From Acidobacteriota bacterium (GTDB lineage: Bacteria > Acidobacteriota > Terriglobia > Terriglobales > Acidobacteriaceae): DNA of 6,019 nt. The position numbers were made by a program, and so were the translations under genes. Shown here piece after piece: positions 4,997 to 6,019 of this stretch (positions are counted from its first letter, which is position 1; each line of letters begins with the position of its first letter). Where the stretch lies: contig JAKCDN010000202.1 in the NCBI GenBank assembly GCA_021841795.1, forward strand, positions 1 to 6,019. The letters are read 5' to 3'. A model generated the notes under the pieces. It was not told the DNA's origin and did no database searches. It saw nothing but the letters and a program-made list of their open reading frames with translations.

Positions 4997-6019
4997 ATGG
5001 CGGAAGCTCGCAAACTGCGCATGGCAATGGTCGGTGGTGGGCCGGGAGCGTTCATCGGCCCTGTCCATCGCCTCGCCGCCGAACTTGACGCCGGAATCGA
5101 GCTCGTCGCCGGCGCTTTTTCGCACTCGGCCGAGCGTTCCCGCCAGGCCGGCGCCGGTTACCGCATCGATCCTGCGCGTGCCTATCCTGACTACCGGCAG
5201 ATGTTCGAGGTCGAGCGCCGCCGTCCCGACGCCATCGACTTCGTCTCCATCGTCACTCCGAATCATCTCCATCTGCCCGTGGCCCTGGCCGCGCTCGACG
5301 CCGGCATTCCCGTCATGAGCGACAAGCCGGCGACGGCAACTTACGAGCAGGCGCTTCAGCTTGAAGCCGCCGTGCGCAAAAGCCGCCTGCCCTACGGCCT
5401 CACCCACACCTACGCCGGTTACGCCATGGTGCGCCAGGCCCGCGCTCTCTGCGCCGCGGGCAGCCTGGGAGCCATCCGCAAAGTGGCTGTCGAGTACTTT
5501 CAGGGCTGGCTGAGCGGTCCGCTCGAGGACTCGGGCCACAAGCAGGCCGCCTGGCGCACCGATCCCGCCCGGAGCGGCGCTGGCGGCGCTATCGGCGACA
5601 TCGGCACCCATGCCTTTCATCTGCTCGAATACATCAGCGGTCTCCAGGTCACGGCTCTCAACGCCAGCTTGCGCACCGTGGTTCCCGGCCGCCGCCTCGA
5701 CGATGACTGCAGCGCCTTCCTGCGCTTGAGCAACGGCGCTGAAGGCACCCTGGCATGCTCGCAGATTGCCGCCGGCGAGATGAACGAGATGCATCTGCGC
5801 ATCTATGGCGAAAAAGGCTCGCTCGCCTGGCGCCAGCAGGACCCGAACCGCCTGATCGTCAAATGGATCGACCGGCCCGAAGAGATTCAGCATGCCGCCA
5901 TGAATTATCTAAGCGGCGACGCCCTCGCCGTGGCGCGCGTCCCCGCCGGCCATCCCGAAGGATATCTTGAGGCCTTCGCCGTTCTCTATCGCGAGTTCGC
6001 CGGCGCGCTCGCGGCCTGG
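4997..6019 (+). CDS. Gfo/Idh/MocA family NAD(P)-dependent oxidoreductase (3' end beyond window)
   Basis: The frame is open from the ATG at 4997 to the last base, giving 341 residues of a protein usually about 370-390 long, so the end is cut off by the window. The N-terminal Rossmann domain has [20 protein letters not shown] (residues 9-28), then [11 protein letters not shown] (86-96) and SDKPAT (108-113), where Lys110 is the conserved catalytic lysine of the EKP motif. The C-terminal domain contains [15 protein letters not shown] (183-197) and [10 protein letters not shown] (200-209) with the Asp201/His205 pair typical of the family, then PGRRLDDD and, near the cut end, [13 protein letters not shown]. 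These enzymes oxidise or reduce hydroxyls of sugars, inositols and sugar acids. It follows the SDR gene by 39 bp and probably shares its transcript, which suggests a joint oxidation/reduction or epimerisation step. The substrate is unknown. Confidence 0.9.
   Translation, partial: MAEARKLRMAMVGGGPGAFIGPVHRLAAELDAGIELVAGAFSHSAERSRQAGAGYRIDPARAYPDYRQMFEVERRRPDAIDFVSIVTPNHLHLPVALAALDAGIPVMSDKPATATYEQALQLEAAVRKSRLPYGLTHTYAGYAMVRQARALCAAGSLGAIRKVAVEYFQGWLSGPLEDSGHKQAAWRTDPARSGAGGAIGDIGTHAFHLLEYISGLQVTALNASLRTVVPGRRLDDDCSAFLRLSNGAEGTLACSQIAAGEMNEMHLRIYGEKGSLAWRQQDPNRLIVKWIDRPEEIQHAAMNYLSGDALAVARVPAGHPEGYLEAFAVLYREFAGALAAW

Noticed and set aside
3875..5893. A 672-codon open frame on the minus strand
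   Set aside because: It lies antisense to the SDR and the Gfo/Idh/MocA gene, both of which have full family motifs and ribosome binding sites. Its translation is low-complexity and resembles no family. Long antisense frames are expected in GC-rich coding DNA.

Overview
The window is GC-rich bacterial DNA with five complete or nearly complete sugar-metabolism genes, plus a sixth (fucP) whose 5' end lies outside. The best guess for the source is a soil-type Acidobacteriota (Terriglobia-like). This rests on the gene types and on a palindromic intergenic element built from motifs such as GGCACGGCTTTCAGCC and GGCTAAAGCC, which I recall as dispersed repeats in acidobacterial genomes. The assignment is from memory and is moderate in confidence.

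Layout. Bases 2-763 (+) encode the C-terminal part of an L-fucose:H+ symporter (FucP). It converges on a leftward set of three genes: a PfkB-family 2-keto-3-deoxygluconate kinase (3698-2601), a KDPG/KHG-type class I aldolase (2459-1815) and an NAD-type short-chain dehydrogenase (1598-831). These three are probably one transcription unit, although the 141 and 216 bp spacers are wide. A 479 bp non-coding region (3699-4177) follows, most of it one nested inverted-repeat element (3758-4005). Rightward from it run an NADP-type short-chain dehydrogenase of the gluconate 5-dehydrogenase/KduD type (TTG start at 4178, end 4957) and a Gfo/Idh/MocA oxidoreductase (4997 to beyond the window end).

How the genes fit together (inference). 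The kinase and aldolase form the lower half of a 2-keto-3-deoxy-sugar-acid pathway: KDG to KDPG, then pyruvate and glyceraldehyde 3-phosphate. The two SDRs and the Gfo/Idh/MocA enzyme could feed it by oxidising or reducing sugars, sugar acids or uronate products. The adjacent fucose permease suggests a deoxysugar such as L-fucose may also be handled, by the non-phosphorylating fuconate route or by a mixed route. No regulator, dehydratase or lactonase is visible here, so the exact substrate cannot be fixed.

The most notable non-gene feature is the roughly 250 bp co-axial palindrome between the divergent transcription units. It includes a perfect 26 bp pair of arms and lies only about 60 bp upstream of the kinase start. 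I found no RNA genes, CRISPR array, transposase or recognisable complete insertion sequence.
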